Of a stretch of DNA of 64,000 bases, positions 43,059-51,536 are shown piece by piece. The translations under genes were made by a program, and so were the position numbers. The notes beneath the pieces are model-generated. The model searched no databases. It was given only the letters and a program-made list of their open reading frames with translations, and was not told the origin of the DNA. The DNA lies in NCBI RefSeq assembly GCF_003182135.1, contig NZ_QGTL01000003.1:496001-560000 (forward strand). Reading direction: 5' to 3'. The stretch is from Nocardia neocaledoniensis (lineage in GTDB: Bacteria; Actinomycetota; Actinomycetes; Mycobacteriales; Mycobacteriaceae). How positions within the stretch are numbered: position 1 is the stretch's first letter; every line of letters starts with the position of its first letter.

Positions 43059-43826
43059 ATGTGGAACCTCCACTCGCCTGTCGGCCGTACGGTCGACGTC
43101 GCGCGCCGCGCCGGGTACTCCGTGCAGCAGGTGCGCAATCTCGAACGCGACGGCGTGCTGCCGCCCGCGGACCGCACGGCGGGCGGCCATCGGGTCTATC
43201 GCGAGATCCACGTCCACTCGGCGCTGGCCTATCGCGGGCTCGCGGCGGCGCTCGGGCCGGTGGCGGCGAAGCGGCTGCTGCGGATCGTGCACGCGGGCCC
43301 GCGGGCACGTGCCCTGGCCGCGCTCGACGAAGCCCACGCCGGCCTGCACGGCGAGCGCGTCGACCTCGCGCTGGCCCGCACCGCGGCGGAAGCGATCGCG
43401 ACAGAAGAGATCACCGACGTCCGCGCGACCGATGCGATGAACATCGCCGAACTCGCCGCGGCACTCGGCATCCGGACGTCGACACTGCGGCACTGGGACG
43501 CGGAGGGATTGGTCGTACCGGACCGCTCGACCGCGAAAGGCACTGCGCGCCAGTACACCCCGGCCCAGGTGCGCGATGCCCGCATCGTCCATCAGCTGCG
43601 CAGGGCCGGCTATCGGATCCCGCAGATCCGCGCGATCATGCCCGAATTCCGCCGCGACACCGCCGATGTGCGGCGGGCGCTGTCCGCCAGAGACGCCGCC
43701 CTCACGGCGCGCTCACTCGCGCTGCTCGAGGCCGCGGCGCCGCTGGCCGAACTGCTCGGTCAGGGCGCGGGCGACTCCGCGGTGCTCCCACCCAGGGGCA
43801 TGGCGGGCAACCCGAGTTTGCGGTGA
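43059..43826 (+). CDS. MerR-family regulator with two tandem HTH domains (TioE-like)
   Basis: A 255-residue protein. The first MerR HTH (TVDVARRAGYSVQQVRNLERDGVLPPADRTAGGHRVY) is at residues 10-50. A helical linker leads to a second, more canonical one (NIAELAAALGIRTSTLRHWDAEGLVVPDR...ARQYTPAQVRDARIVHQLRRAGYRIPQI) at about 130-200. Most MerR proteins have one. Tandem forms resemble TioE-type regulators of antibiotic clusters. The start at 43059 has AGGGA 7 nt upstream. The 3' end overlaps the convergent gene by 67 bp. Confidence 0.85.
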   Translation: MWNLHSPVGRTVDVARRAGYSVQQVRNLERDGVLPPADRTAGGHRVYREIHVHSALAYRGLAAALGPVAAKRLLRIVHAGPRARALAALDEAHAGLHGERVDLALARTAAEAIATEEITDVRATDAMNIAELAAALGIRTSTLRHWDAEGLVVPDRSTAKGTARQYTPAQVRDARIVHQLRRAGYRIPQIRAIMPEFRRDTADVRRALSARDAALTARSLALLEAAAPLAELLGQGAGDSAVLPPRGMAGNPSLR

Positions 43827-44269
43827 TCCCAGGACCGCACGCGGGTCGGTTCGACGCGCACCACGATCCGGTTGTTCATCATGGCCTCCACGAACGGCCG
43901 GACCTCGGGGCTGTACGGGCCGACGTAGCGCTCGTAGATGTCGATGCCCGCCTTCCAATACTCCTCGTCGTCGGTGTCCTCGATGAGGTGGGCGGTGCCC
44001 TCGATGGCGACGCCGCGCAGCTGGTCGTAGGTGTCGCCCGCCTCGGCCATGCAGGTGAGGGTGGGGTCGCGGCGCAGATTGACCGCCTTCTGCGACTTCG
44101 ACTTGGTCTCGAAGTAGATGGTGCCGTCGATGTGGCCGAACCACATGGCCGTCAGGTGCGGCTTGCCCGCCGCGTCGAGGGTGGCCAGGGTGAGCACCCG
44201 GCTGCGATCGAGGAACTGCGCGATCTCCTCCTCGGACATCCGCACCGCGGCCCGCTGCTTGATACCCAC
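43760..44269 (-). CDS. PNPOx-like split-beta-barrel flavin/F420-binding protein
   Basis: A 169-residue protein of the pyridoxamine 5'-phosphate oxidase-like fold (MSEEEIAQFLDRSRVLTLATLDAAGKPHLTAMWFGHIDGTIYFETKSKSQKAVNLRRDPTLTCMAEAG). In actinobacteria many such proteins bind F420 or FMN. The GTG at 44269 is chosen because GGAGG lies about 8 nt upstream. The substrate is unknown. Confidence 0.85.
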   Translation of the reverse strand: MGIKQRAAVRMSEEEIAQFLDRSRVLTLATLDAAGKPHLTAMWFGHIDGTIYFETKSKSQKAVNLRRDPTLTCMAEAGDTYDQLRGVAIEGTAHLIEDTDDEEYWKAGIDIYERYVGPYSPEVRPFVEAMMNNRIVVRVEPTRVRSWDHRKLGLPAMPLGGSTAESPAP

Positions 44270-44410
44270 CGTCTCCACCTCCAGCTCATGGCACTGTGCG
44301 CCGACCATACCCAGCCATCACCTGGCACGGACCCGGAACGGATACCCGCGGGTTAACGATGTCGGCGCACTCGGCGAAACACCAGGTAGACGAGACAAGG
44401 GAGGGCTCTC

Positions 44411-44866
44411 ATGGGGAATCGATCCACGCTCGCGGTGCTGTCGGGGGCAGCGGTGACGCTGGTGGCGGCGGGCACGGCGCACGCGCAATCGGGCTTGTGG
44501 GACTACACGCCGGTCGACCGCGCGGACTACGTGGTGTCCGAGCCGTACGGCGGCAACGTCTTCTTCCGCACGCCGGACGGGCGTCACTGCGCGATCTACT
44601 GGAACAACGGGCCGACCGGCTGTGACGCGGTCCCGATCGACGCGCCCGAGTGGGCCGATCAGCTGCGGGTCGGAACGCTCGAGGCCGCCCACTTCGTCGA
44701 CAGCGAGCGCCCGACCTTCACCCATCCCGAGGCGAAGGTGCTGCCCGAGGGTCACCGCGTCACCTCGGGCAACGCGACCTGCGGCGTCGGCTATCAGGGC
44801 ACCGTCACCTGCGAGGTCGGCGAGCACGGGTTCACCCTGGCCGCCACCTACAGCGTGCTGTACTGA
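44411..44866 (+). CDS. Small secreted protein, unknown function
   Basis: A 151-residue protein with a signal peptide (LAVLSGAAVTLVAAGTAHA, cleavage before QSGLW). The mature part contains four cysteines (HCAI, GCDA, TCGV, TCEV) and a beta-rich sequence. No recognised family. GGGAGGG lies about 6 nt before the ATG. Confidence 0.75.
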   Translation: MGNRSTLAVLSGAAVTLVAAGTAHAQSGLWDYTPVDRADYVVSEPYGGNVFFRTPDGRHCAIYWNNGPTGCDAVPIDAPEWADQLRVGTLEAAHFVDSERPTFTHPEAKVLPEGHRVTSGNATCGVGYQGTVTCEVGEHGFTLAATYSVLY

Positions 44867-44867
44867 C

Positions 44868-45734
44868 TCACCGCCGCGCGGCGAGCAGTTCGAACAGGGC
44901 GGTGACGCTCTGCTCGCCACGTCCTTCGGCGACGGCGCGCCGCAGCAGCTCGTGCATCGAGGCGTGCCAGGACAGGTCGACGCCGGATTCGGCGGCGACG
45001 ACGGCGTCCTCGGACAGCGCGGTCGCGAACAGGTCGATCGAGGAGCCGAGCCGGGTGTAATCCTTGGTGTCGATCTCCTCGGCCAGGGTCGGCAGCAGCG
45101 ATTCGATCATCCGCAGCCACTTCGCCGAGTACGGCACCATGCTGCGCGCGGGCAGCCCGCGCGAGGCGAGCAGCGCGGCGCCCTCGGCGAAACCGAGCAG
45201 GGCGGGCAGCAGGGTGGCGCCGACCGCGGCCTCGTACAGCGCGGCGAGATCCGGCTCGGGGCCGAGGAATTCGAGGTCGCCGCCGAAGACGCGCAAGGTC
45301 TCGCGGTGGGCGTCGAAGACGGCACGGTCACCGCCGAAGTACAGCTGTGTGTCCGGATCGCCCACCGCCGCTGCGACATTCTTGATCGCACCGCCCAGGT
45401 AGCGGCCGCCGCGCTGTTGCACCCAACGTCCGAATTCCCTTGCCTGGGCGGGTGCTCCGCTGTTGAGGGTGATGATGTCGCGGCCGGCCGGGTCCGCGTC
45501 GGCGAGGCTGGAACGGGTGGCGTCGAAACCGGTCAGGATCGCGATGGACACCGGGCTCGCCGCGACGGCGTCGGCGATCGACAGGTGCGCGATCGCGCCC
45601 GCGGCGGCCAGATCTTTCGTTCGTTCCGGGCTCCGGTTCCAGACGTGGGTCGGGTGGCCGGCGGCGAGCAGGGCACGGGCCAGCGCGGCGCCCATCGATC
45701 CGGTTCCGAGCACGGTCACCGACGATTTCGTCAT
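44868..45734 (-). CDS. Imine reductase-like NAD(P)-dependent oxidoreductase (2)
   Basis: A 288-residue paralogue of the enzyme at 39074-39931. It has GTGSMGAALARALLAAGHPTHVWNRSPERT for NADP binding, and a C-terminal helical domain with GLPARSMVPYSAKWL and DYTRLGSSIDLF. The start at 45734 (MTKSS) has CGGAG about 6 nt upstream; the longer frame from 45842 crosses the regulatory region. The palindrome CAAGT-ACGC-ACTTG at 45812-45825, upstream, could be an operator. It overlaps the neighbouring secreted protein gene only at the stops. Confidence 0.83.
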   Translation of the reverse strand: MTKSSVTVLGTGSMGAALARALLAAGHPTHVWNRSPERTKDLAAAGAIAHLSIADAVAASPVSIAILTGFDATRSSLADADPAGRDIITLNSGAPAQAREFGRWVQQRGGRYLGGAIKNVAAAVGDPDTQLYFGGDRAVFDAHRETLRVFGGDLEFLGPEPDLAALYEAAVGATLLPALLGFAEGAALLASRGLPARSMVPYSAKWLRMIESLLPTLAEEIDTKDYTRLGSSIDLFATALSEDAVVAAESGVDLSWHASMHELLRRAVAEGRGEQSVTALFELLAARR

Positions 45735-45993
45735 GGTCGCTCCGATCGAGAAGGGGCGGGGTCCGATGACCACCGCGGTGCTCTCACTGTCGGCGCGGTG
45801 GACAGGCCCGGCAAGTACGCACTTGGCACCGGAGTTCCCCACCTCGGGGTAAGGATCCAGGTCAGCGACGCGGGCAGGCGCCGGGTGTGCCCGGTGTCAC
45901 GCTCGGCCCGGTCGGCGCGACGGCGATTGTGACGACACCCAACGCCGCACAGGTGTGACCTGCGAGGACAGCCCGCGTCGTAGAGTCACTGCC

Positions 45994-46986
45994 ATGTCGG
46001 ATGCCGAGATGAACGAGCTGGTCCAGCGCACGGTGGAGCAAGCACTGCTGGCCGGGCCGCGCCGGTACACCCGCACCCAGGTGGCCGAGCAGTCCGGCGT
46101 CCCGGAGAGCGAATCGCGACGGCTCTGGACGGCGCTCGGCTTCCCCGCCAACGAGAACGACGAGGTCGACTACACCCAGCTCGACATCACCGCCGTCACC
46201 AACTTCCGCAGCATGAAAGTCGTTGCGGCCTCCGACATCCGCCAGCAGGCCGCCGCCGCGCGCACGATCGGCCAGGGCATGGCGCGCCTGGCCGAATGGC
46301 AGGCCGATCTGGTGCTCGCCGAGATCAAGGCGCGCGCCGCGGCGGGCGATCCCGCGATCCCGCTCGAGGAAAGGATCAGCGCGGCAACAGAATCCACCAT
46401 GTCCAGCATCGAGCAGCTGCAGTCGTACGTGTGGCGCAGGCATCTGGCGGCGGCCGTCGCCCGCTCGATCGACGCCGAGGTGGGCGGCGACACGCTGCGC
46501 ACCCTGGCCGTCGGCTTCGCCGACATGGTGGGCTTCACCCGCCTCACCCGACACCTGCACCCCGACGAATTGTCCACGCTGCTGGAGGCTTTCGAGTCGA
46601 CGACCACCTCCGCCATCACCGACAACGGCGGCTGGGTGATCAAGAACGTCGGCGACGAGGTGATGTTCGCCGCCGAGACCGCGGTGGACGCCGCGCGCAT
46701 CTCGCTCGCCATCCAGGAGTCGACGATGCTGGTGGGCGGAACCCCGGAGCTGCGGGTGGCCTTCGCCTACGGCGAGGTGCTGCAGCGCTTCGGTGACCTG
46801 TACGGCTCGGTGGTCAACATCGCCGCCCGCCTCACCGGCGTGGCACGGCCGGGCAACATCCTCATCGACGACGCCGCGGCCGAGGCGCTCGACGGCGATC
46901 CCGAATTCGCCATCCGGCATCTGCGCAGCGTGCGGGTGCGCGGCTTCAACCGGTTGCGCCCGCACCGCCTGCGTTCGGCCACCTAG
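45994..46986 (+). CDS. Class III adenylate cyclase (Rv1264-like organisation)
   Basis: A 330-residue soluble cyclase. An N-terminal regulatory half (residues 1-165, no membrane helix) precedes the catalytic domain with LAVGFADMVGFTRLTR (metal Asp), WVIKNVGDEVMFAAE (second metal Asp and substrate Lys region) and LYGSVVNIAARLTGVA. It should make cAMP from ATP. The soluble N-terminal autoinhibitory layout resembles the pH-sensing mycobacterial Rv1264. TAGAGT at 45981-45986, 7 nt before the ATG, suggests a leaderless start. Confidence 0.9.
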   Translation: MSDAEMNELVQRTVEQALLAGPRRYTRTQVAEQSGVPESESRRLWTALGFPANENDEVDYTQLDITAVTNFRSMKVVAASDIRQQAAAARTIGQGMARLAEWQADLVLAEIKARAAAGDPAIPLEERISAATESTMSSIEQLQSYVWRRHLAAAVARSIDAEVGGDTLRTLAVGFADMVGFTRLTRHLHPDELSTLLEAFESTTTSAITDNGGWVIKNVGDEVMFAAETAVDAARISLAIQESTMLVGGTPELRVAFAYGEVLQRFGDLYGSVVNIAARLTGVARPGNILIDDAAAEALDGDPEFAIRHLRSVRVRGFNRLRPHRLRSAT

Positions 46987-47037
46987 CGGCGGTGACCCTC
47001 GGTCGGCCTCCCAGCGGCGGCCACGCACACCGTTCTC

Positions 47038-47043
47038 TAGGGT
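47038..47043 (+). promoter_or_regulatory. -10 element of leaderless GTG gene
   Basis: TAGGGT with 6 nt to the GTG at 47050; no ribosome binding site is present. Confidence 0.55.
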
Positions 47044-47049
47044 GTCGTC

Positions 47050-47826
47050 GTGGAGATGGACTGGCAGAGCGTGCGCGAGCAGTACACCGTGTACGCCGAC
47101 GACGCCGTGCTGGCGCTGAACAAGCCCGCGGGGATCTCGGTGACCGGCGAACGGCACGACACCGATCTGGTCGAGCTCGCGCAGGCGGCGGGCACCCAGC
47201 TGTACCCGGTGCACCGGATCGACAAGGTGACCTCGGGCCTGGTGCTACTGGCCACCGATCTGACCGCACACGGCCCGCTGACCAAACAGTTCAACAAGCA
47301 GACCGCGCGCAAGGCCTACCTGGCGATCGTGTCGGGCACCGACCTGCCCGAGCGCGGCGAGCTCGATCTGCCGCTCAGTGTCGGGCGGAAGAACCGGGTG
47401 CGGATCGCGGCGCCGCGCGAGGCCATCCGCCGCGCGGGCGGGCGCTGGTTCGTCGAGGAGGCCGATCTGCTCGCGGCGAAGAACTATCCGTCGCTCACCC
47501 GGTTCGCCAAAGTGGCCACGCACGGGGAGCACACGCTGCTCGCGCTCGCGCCGGTCACCGGCCGGCGGCACCAGATCCGGGTCCAGCTGGCCTGGATCGG
47601 CCACCCCATCCTGGGTGACCCGCTGTTCGACCGCACCGCCGCCTTCCCGCGGACCCATCTGCACTCCTGGCAGCTGCGCCTGGACGCCGACTGGCTCACC
47701 CCACCGGTCCTCGATGTCAGGGCGACCCCCGGCCCCGACTTCTGGGTGCCCCTTGGCACCGACCCCGCCGCGGCGGCCGACCTGCTGGCCACGGCGAATG
47801 AGCGACTGTCCACGATCACTGGCTGA
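47050..47826 (+). CDS. RluA-family RNA pseudouridine synthase
   Basis: A 258-residue enzyme that should isomerise uridine to pseudouridine in rRNA or tRNA. The motif LYPVHRIDKVTSGLVLLA contains the catalytic Asp. KQFNKQTARKAYLAIV and PVTGRRHQIRVQLAWIGHPILGDPLF are the other family blocks. There is no S4 domain. Translation starts at the GTG with a leaderless promoter. The gene ends before a strong bidirectional terminator. Confidence 0.92.
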   Translation: MEMDWQSVREQYTVYADDAVLALNKPAGISVTGERHDTDLVELAQAAGTQLYPVHRIDKVTSGLVLLATDLTAHGPLTKQFNKQTARKAYLAIVSGTDLPERGELDLPLSVGRKNRVRIAAPREAIRRAGGRWFVEEADLLAAKNYPSLTRFAKVATHGEHTLLALAPVTGRRHQIRVQLAWIGHPILGDPLFDRTAAFPRTHLHSWQLRLDADWLTPPVLDVRATPGPDFWVPLGTDPAAAADLLATANERLSTITG

Positions 47827-48021
47827 CGCGGGCCGAACACCCTGCGAGGCAGCTGGTTCCAGCGCATTCACGCGGGGCAGCCGCACGGTGTTCACGCGGC
47901 CCCGCGACGTGGGGCCGAGGAATCCGAGCCCACTGGCGACGGGAACAGGGCCCTCGCAACGGACCGGACAGGAACTTCGCCCGCCGCACGATTCGGCCGT
48001 AATTCTTTGTGACACAGCGGA

Positions 48022-48068
48022 ATCCGACCGGCGGCAGCGCCTGGACTCAGGCGCTGCCGCCGTCGGAT
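48022..48068. terminator. Bidirectional terminator
   Basis: A 15-bp perfect stem (CGGCGGCAGCGCCTG, complement at 48048-48062) with loop GACT, extended by ATCCGA/TCGGAT past one bulged base. It lies between the convergent RluA-like and NDH-2-like genes. Confidence 0.85.
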
Positions 48069-48077
48069 CGCCGGAGT

Positions 48078-49256
48078 TCACCGCGCGGCGAGCCGATCCT
48101 CACGCGCGTCGAGCGCGACGATCCGCCGACGCCGGGTCGGCATCAGCACGGTCGGATGGCCGACGCCCCAGGCCGCGCCCGCGCAGATGAACTCCTTGAC
48201 GCGGGCCCCGAGCCGGCCGGTGAGGACGGTCGAGGTGGGCTCGTCGGCGAAGCTCACGCGCTGGAAGACGGCATCGCGGCGGCCGAGGCTGATGCACTGC
48301 GCCGCATAGCCGATCGGGTCCTCGGGCGCCGTCCCGCCGGTGAGCCGGGCGGCGAGGGCGTCGGCGGCGCGCCAGGCCATCGGCGTGCCGGCGGCGCAGG
48401 ACATGCGCAGCGGGCGACCGTCCGGTCCGGGGGCCTGGGCGGCGTCGCCCGCGGCGTAGACCTCGGGGTGCGAGACCGACCGCATGGTGATGTCGACGAC
48501 GATCCGTCCGGTGTCCGACACGGTCAGGCCGGTCGCCGCGGCGATCGGGTGCACGGTGAAACCGGCCGTCCACACGGTGACGTCGGCGTCGAGTTCCGTT
48601 GCCGCACCGGTGATCACACCGTTCTCGGTGACCCGCGTGACGTCGGTGTCGGTGCGGACGGTGATGCCGAGCCGGTCGAACACGGTGCGCAGGTGCCGCT
48701 GCGCCTTCTCGTGCAGCCAGTCCCCGACCCCGCCGCGCGCGACGATCGTGACCGCGAGATCCGGGTGCGCCTCGGCGATCTCGGTGGCCGCTTCGATCGC
48801 GGTCAGGCCGCCGCCGACGATCAGGACCGTCGCGCCGGGAGCCAGCGTGTCGAGCCGGGCGCGCAGGCGCAGGGCCGCCTGCTTGCCCGCCACGCTGTGG
48901 GCGTGCTCGACGACCCCTGGCACGTCGGTGGCGCCGGTGCTGCCGAGCGCGTAGACGAGCGAGTCGTAGGCCAGCGGTTCGGCATCGGCCAGCTGGACGA
49001 TCTTGGCATCCACGTCGACGGCGGTGACCAGCTCGTTCACCACCCGGACACCGGTGCCCGCGAACAGCTCGCGCAGCGGCCGCTGTCGCAGCTCCTGGCC
49101 CGCCGCGAGCTGGTGCATGCGCACCCGTTCGACGAAATCGGCGTCGGCGCTGACGAGGGTGATCTCGACGTCGTCGCGGTGCAGCCGCTTCGCGAGACGA
49201 CCGGCGGCGGTGGCTCCGGCGTACCCGGCTCCGAGGACGACAATGCGGTGCTTCAT
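48078..49256 (-). CDS. NDH-2-like FAD-dependent NAD(P)H oxidoreductase
   Basis: A 392-residue pyridine nucleotide-disulfide oxidoreductase-like flavoprotein with VVLGAGYAGATAAGRL (FAD), VLIVGGGLTAIEAATEIAE (NADH) and VYAAGDAAQ (flavin). There is no CxxxxC redox pair, so it fits the NDH-2 group better than reductases. GATAGGAG lies about 6 nt before the ATG. It follows the ECF41 sigma gene by 80 bp on the same strand. ECF41 factors often control an adjacent oxidoreductase, so this is the likely target. Confidence 0.87.
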   Translation of the reverse strand: MKHRIVVLGAGYAGATAAGRLAKRLHRDDVEITLVSADADFVERVRMHQLAAGQELRQRPLRELFAGTGVRVVNELVTAVDVDAKIVQLADAEPLAYDSLVYALGSTGATDVPGVVEHAHSVAGKQAALRLRARLDTLAPGATVLIVGGGLTAIEAATEIAEAHPDLAVTIVARGGVGDWLHEKAQRHLRTVFDRLGITVRTDTDVTRVTENGVITGAATELDADVTVWTAGFTVHPIAAATGLTVSDTGRIVVDITMRSVSHPEVYAAGDAAQAPGPDGRPLRMSCAAGTPMAWRAADALAARLTGGTAPEDPIGYAAQCISLGRRDAVFQRVSFADEPTSTVLTGRLGARVKEFICAGAAWGVGHPTVLMPTRRRRIVALDAREDRLAAR

Positions 49257-49336
49257 GGCTCGCTCCTATCGGGATGGACTCCCCTCCTGAACCGGATAGG
49301 CGCGCGAACCCTGACAGTTCGGCGATGTGATGTGGG

Positions 49337-50269
49337 TCACCAGGCCACGGCGAGTGGTCGATGCGGTCCCGCGAGGGCCCACTGCCGGTTGAGCCGCTCC
49401 AGCTTCTCGGGGTTGACCTGCAGGTGCACCGCGGCGACGCCGTCCGGTGTCGCGACCACGCTCAGCACGGTGATGATCCGGTCGTCGACCACCGCGAGCA
49501 CCGCGGGCTCCCCGTTGACCACGTCCGCGTAGAACACCGGCTCGCCGCCGACGTAGGTCAGCTTGGCCGGGGTCCGGCGGAACACGTGCGAGAGGTAGCG
49601 GGCAATCGCGAGCGCGCCGACGACCGGGGACTTGCGGGCCGGGACGCGGCCGCCGCCGTCGGCCACGCTCACCGCGTCGTCGGCGAGCAACCGGATCAGC
49701 GGGTCGGTGTCGCCGCTGAGGACGGCGGCCAGGAATTCCTCGACGATCCGCTGGGCGGTGGCGGAGTCGACGCTCGCGCGCGAGCGCCCGCCGACGTGCT
49801 GTTTCGCGCGCCGATAGATCTGCTGACAGTTCGACTCGGTGAGGTCGAGCAGCTCGGCGATCTCGCGATGCTGGTAGCCGAACGCCTCGCGCAGCACGTA
49901 CACCACGCGCTCGTTGGGTGAGAGCCGCTCCATCAGGGTGAGCATCGCCAGCGACACCGACTCGCGCTGCTCGACGGTCTCGGCGGGACCGAGCATCCGG
50001 TCACCGGCCAGCACCGGCTCCGGGAGCCATTGCCCCACATAGGTTTCCCGCCGCGCCCTGGCCGAGGTGAGCTGGTTGAGGCAGAGGTTGGTGAGCACCT
50101 TCGTGAGCCACGCCTCGGGCGTCTCGATCAGGTCCTTGTCGGCCGCGTGCCAGCGCAGGTAGGTGTCCTGCACCGCGTCTTCGGCGTCACCGGCCGACCC
50201 GAGCAGCCGGTAGGCGATCGCCTCCAGGCGGCCGCGACTGGCTTCGAACAGATCGGCAGGGCGTGTCAT
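49337..50269 (-). CDS. sigJ: ECF41-type RNA polymerase sigma factor (SigJ-like)
   Basis: A 310-residue sigma factor. Region 2 (AIAYRLLGSAGDAEDAVQDTYLRWH) and region 4 (LSPNERVVYVLREAFGYQHREIAELLDLTESNCQQIYRRAKQHV) are followed by a SnoaL-like C-terminal domain. The three ECF41 hallmarks are visible: WLPEP, DGGGR and NPEKL. In this group the C-terminal domain itself regulates activity and there is no anti-sigma factor. The start at 50269 is 15 bp after the upstream gene's stop, indicating co-transcription. Confidence 0.92.
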   Translation of the reverse strand: MTRPADLFEASRGRLEAIAYRLLGSAGDAEDAVQDTYLRWHAADKDLIETPEAWLTKVLTNLCLNQLTSARARRETYVGQWLPEPVLAGDRMLGPAETVEQRESVSLAMLTLMERLSPNERVVYVLREAFGYQHREIAELLDLTESNCQQIYRRAKQHVGGRSRASVDSATAQRIVEEFLAAVLSGDTDPLIRLLADDAVSVADGGGRVPARKSPVVGALAIARYLSHVFRRTPAKLTYVGGEPVFYADVVNGEPAVLAVVDDRIITVLSVVATPDGVAAVHLQVNPEKLERLNRQWALAGPHRPLAVAW

Positions 50270-50283
50270 CACCCCATGGTCGG

Positions 50284-50913
50284 CTATGCGGGTGGGGCGG
50301 CGCCAGCCCGGCCCGGCGCCCAGTCGGGCGCGCGGCCGAGCAGCCGCAGGACGCGGTCCAGCGTGGCCGTCTCGTCCGGGACGGCGAGGGCGGGCGCGAA
50401 GGCGGCGCCGGGACGCCGGCGCGAGTTCCCGGCGGGCACCGCCTCGGCGATCCGCAGCGCGGTCGGGGCCAGGTCGGGGTCCAGGTCGACGGTGTGGCCG
50501 GCGGACCGGGCGACATCCCAGGCGTGCACCACGCTGTCGATGAGGTGGAAGCCGAGCGCCAGGCGCGCGGGGAACCGGCCGGGCGGGATCTCCGGCAGGA
50601 CCAGGGTGCGGGCGCCTGCGCCGGGCTCGGCGAAGGCCGCGACGACGTCCTCGGCCGAGCGCAGGAAGTCGCCGACCGGATCGGCGGCCGGGCGGACCTC
50701 CCACACGGCCGGGTCGTCCGCGCCGCGCATCGCCGCCGCGAAGCCCCGGTTCTGCGTTCCCATGTGTTCGAGCAGCGCTCGCAGATCCCAACCCACACAG
50801 GGGGTTTCGGCGGAGAGCGCGGTACCGGACGCCGCCTCGACCGCGTCGGCGCTCATTCGCACGGCCAGCGAGTGCCGGGCGAGCAGAAGCCGGTACTCCG
50901 TATTAGTAGGCAT
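50284..50913 (-). CDS. TIGR03086-family (mycothiol-dependent isomerase-like) protein
   Basis: A 209-residue DinB/MDMPI-fold protein (TPCVGWDLRALLEHMGTQNRGF, LGFHLIDSVVHAWDVARS) with the conserved histidines for a metal. Many relatives use mycothiol as cofactor; the reaction here is unknown. The start at 50913 is chosen over ATG 50919 because TACGAT (50920-50925) then sits exactly 6 nt upstream (leaderless). It heads a probable operon with sigJ and the NDH-2-like gene and is divergent from a MarR gene. Confidence 0.87.
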   Translation of the reverse strand: MPTNTEYRLLLARHSLAVRMSADAVEAASGTALSAETPCVGWDLRALLEHMGTQNRGFAAAMRGADDPAVWEVRPAADPVGDFLRSAEDVVAAFAEPGAGARTLVLPEIPPGRFPARLALGFHLIDSVVHAWDVARSAGHTVDLDPDLAPTALRIAEAVPAGNSRRRPGAAFAPALAVPDETATLDRVLRLLGRAPDWAPGRAGAAPPA

Positions 50914-50966
50914 ACGCATATCGTAAGCACACACGTACGAAACGACAAGGTCGGTACATTGCGACC

Positions 50967-51392
50967 ATGCCGAAAGCGACCCGCCCCGACCTGGCGGCCA
51001 TGCTGGTGCCGCTCGGCCGCGCGCTGACGGACGCCGAGCTCCCCGTGCTCGAACGGCACGGCCTCACCATGTGGGCCTACGCGGTGCTGCTCGGACTCGA
51101 CGAGGAGCCCGTGCACACCCAGGCCGCGCTCGCCAAGGCGATCCGCGCGGACAAGACCAGGATCATCCCGGTCCTCGACGATCTGCAGCGGCGCGGCCTG
51201 CTCCGGCGCGATCCCGACCCCACCGATCGCCGCGTGAACCTGGTCCGGCTCACCCCGGCGGGCGCACGCCTGCGCGACCGCGCCCAGCGCGACATCCAGG
51301 ACCAGGAACAGCGGCTGCTCGCCGACGTGCCCGCCGAGGATCGGCGCACTTTTCTGCGCGTCCTGCAATACCTCGCCGAGCGTGAGAAGTGA
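50967..51392 (+). CDS. MarR-family transcriptional regulator
   Basis: A 141-residue MarR protein with the wHTH HTQAALAKAIRADKTRIIPVLDDLQRRGLLRRDPDPTDRRVNLVRLTPAG. TACATT (50955-50960) is 6 nt before the ATG, so the gene is leaderless. The divergent TIGR03086-sigJ-NDH unit starts 53 bp away and is the likely target. Confidence 0.92.
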   Translation: MPKATRPDLAAMLVPLGRALTDAELPVLERHGLTMWAYAVLLGLDEEPVHTQAALAKAIRADKTRIIPVLDDLQRRGLLRRDPDPTDRRVNLVRLTPAGARLRDRAQRDIQDQEQRLLADVPAEDRRTFLRVLQYLAEREK

Positions 51393-51536
51393 CACAGACC
51401 ACCGATGAGGTTTCGGCCCGTGGTACGGCTCATGAAGACGGATATACGCAGGTCATCTAGCCTTGAGAGGTGCCGACGAGTCATACCGGCACACTCTGAC
51501 GCAACGGAGCGATCCCAGAGAAGAAAGCGACTGCCG

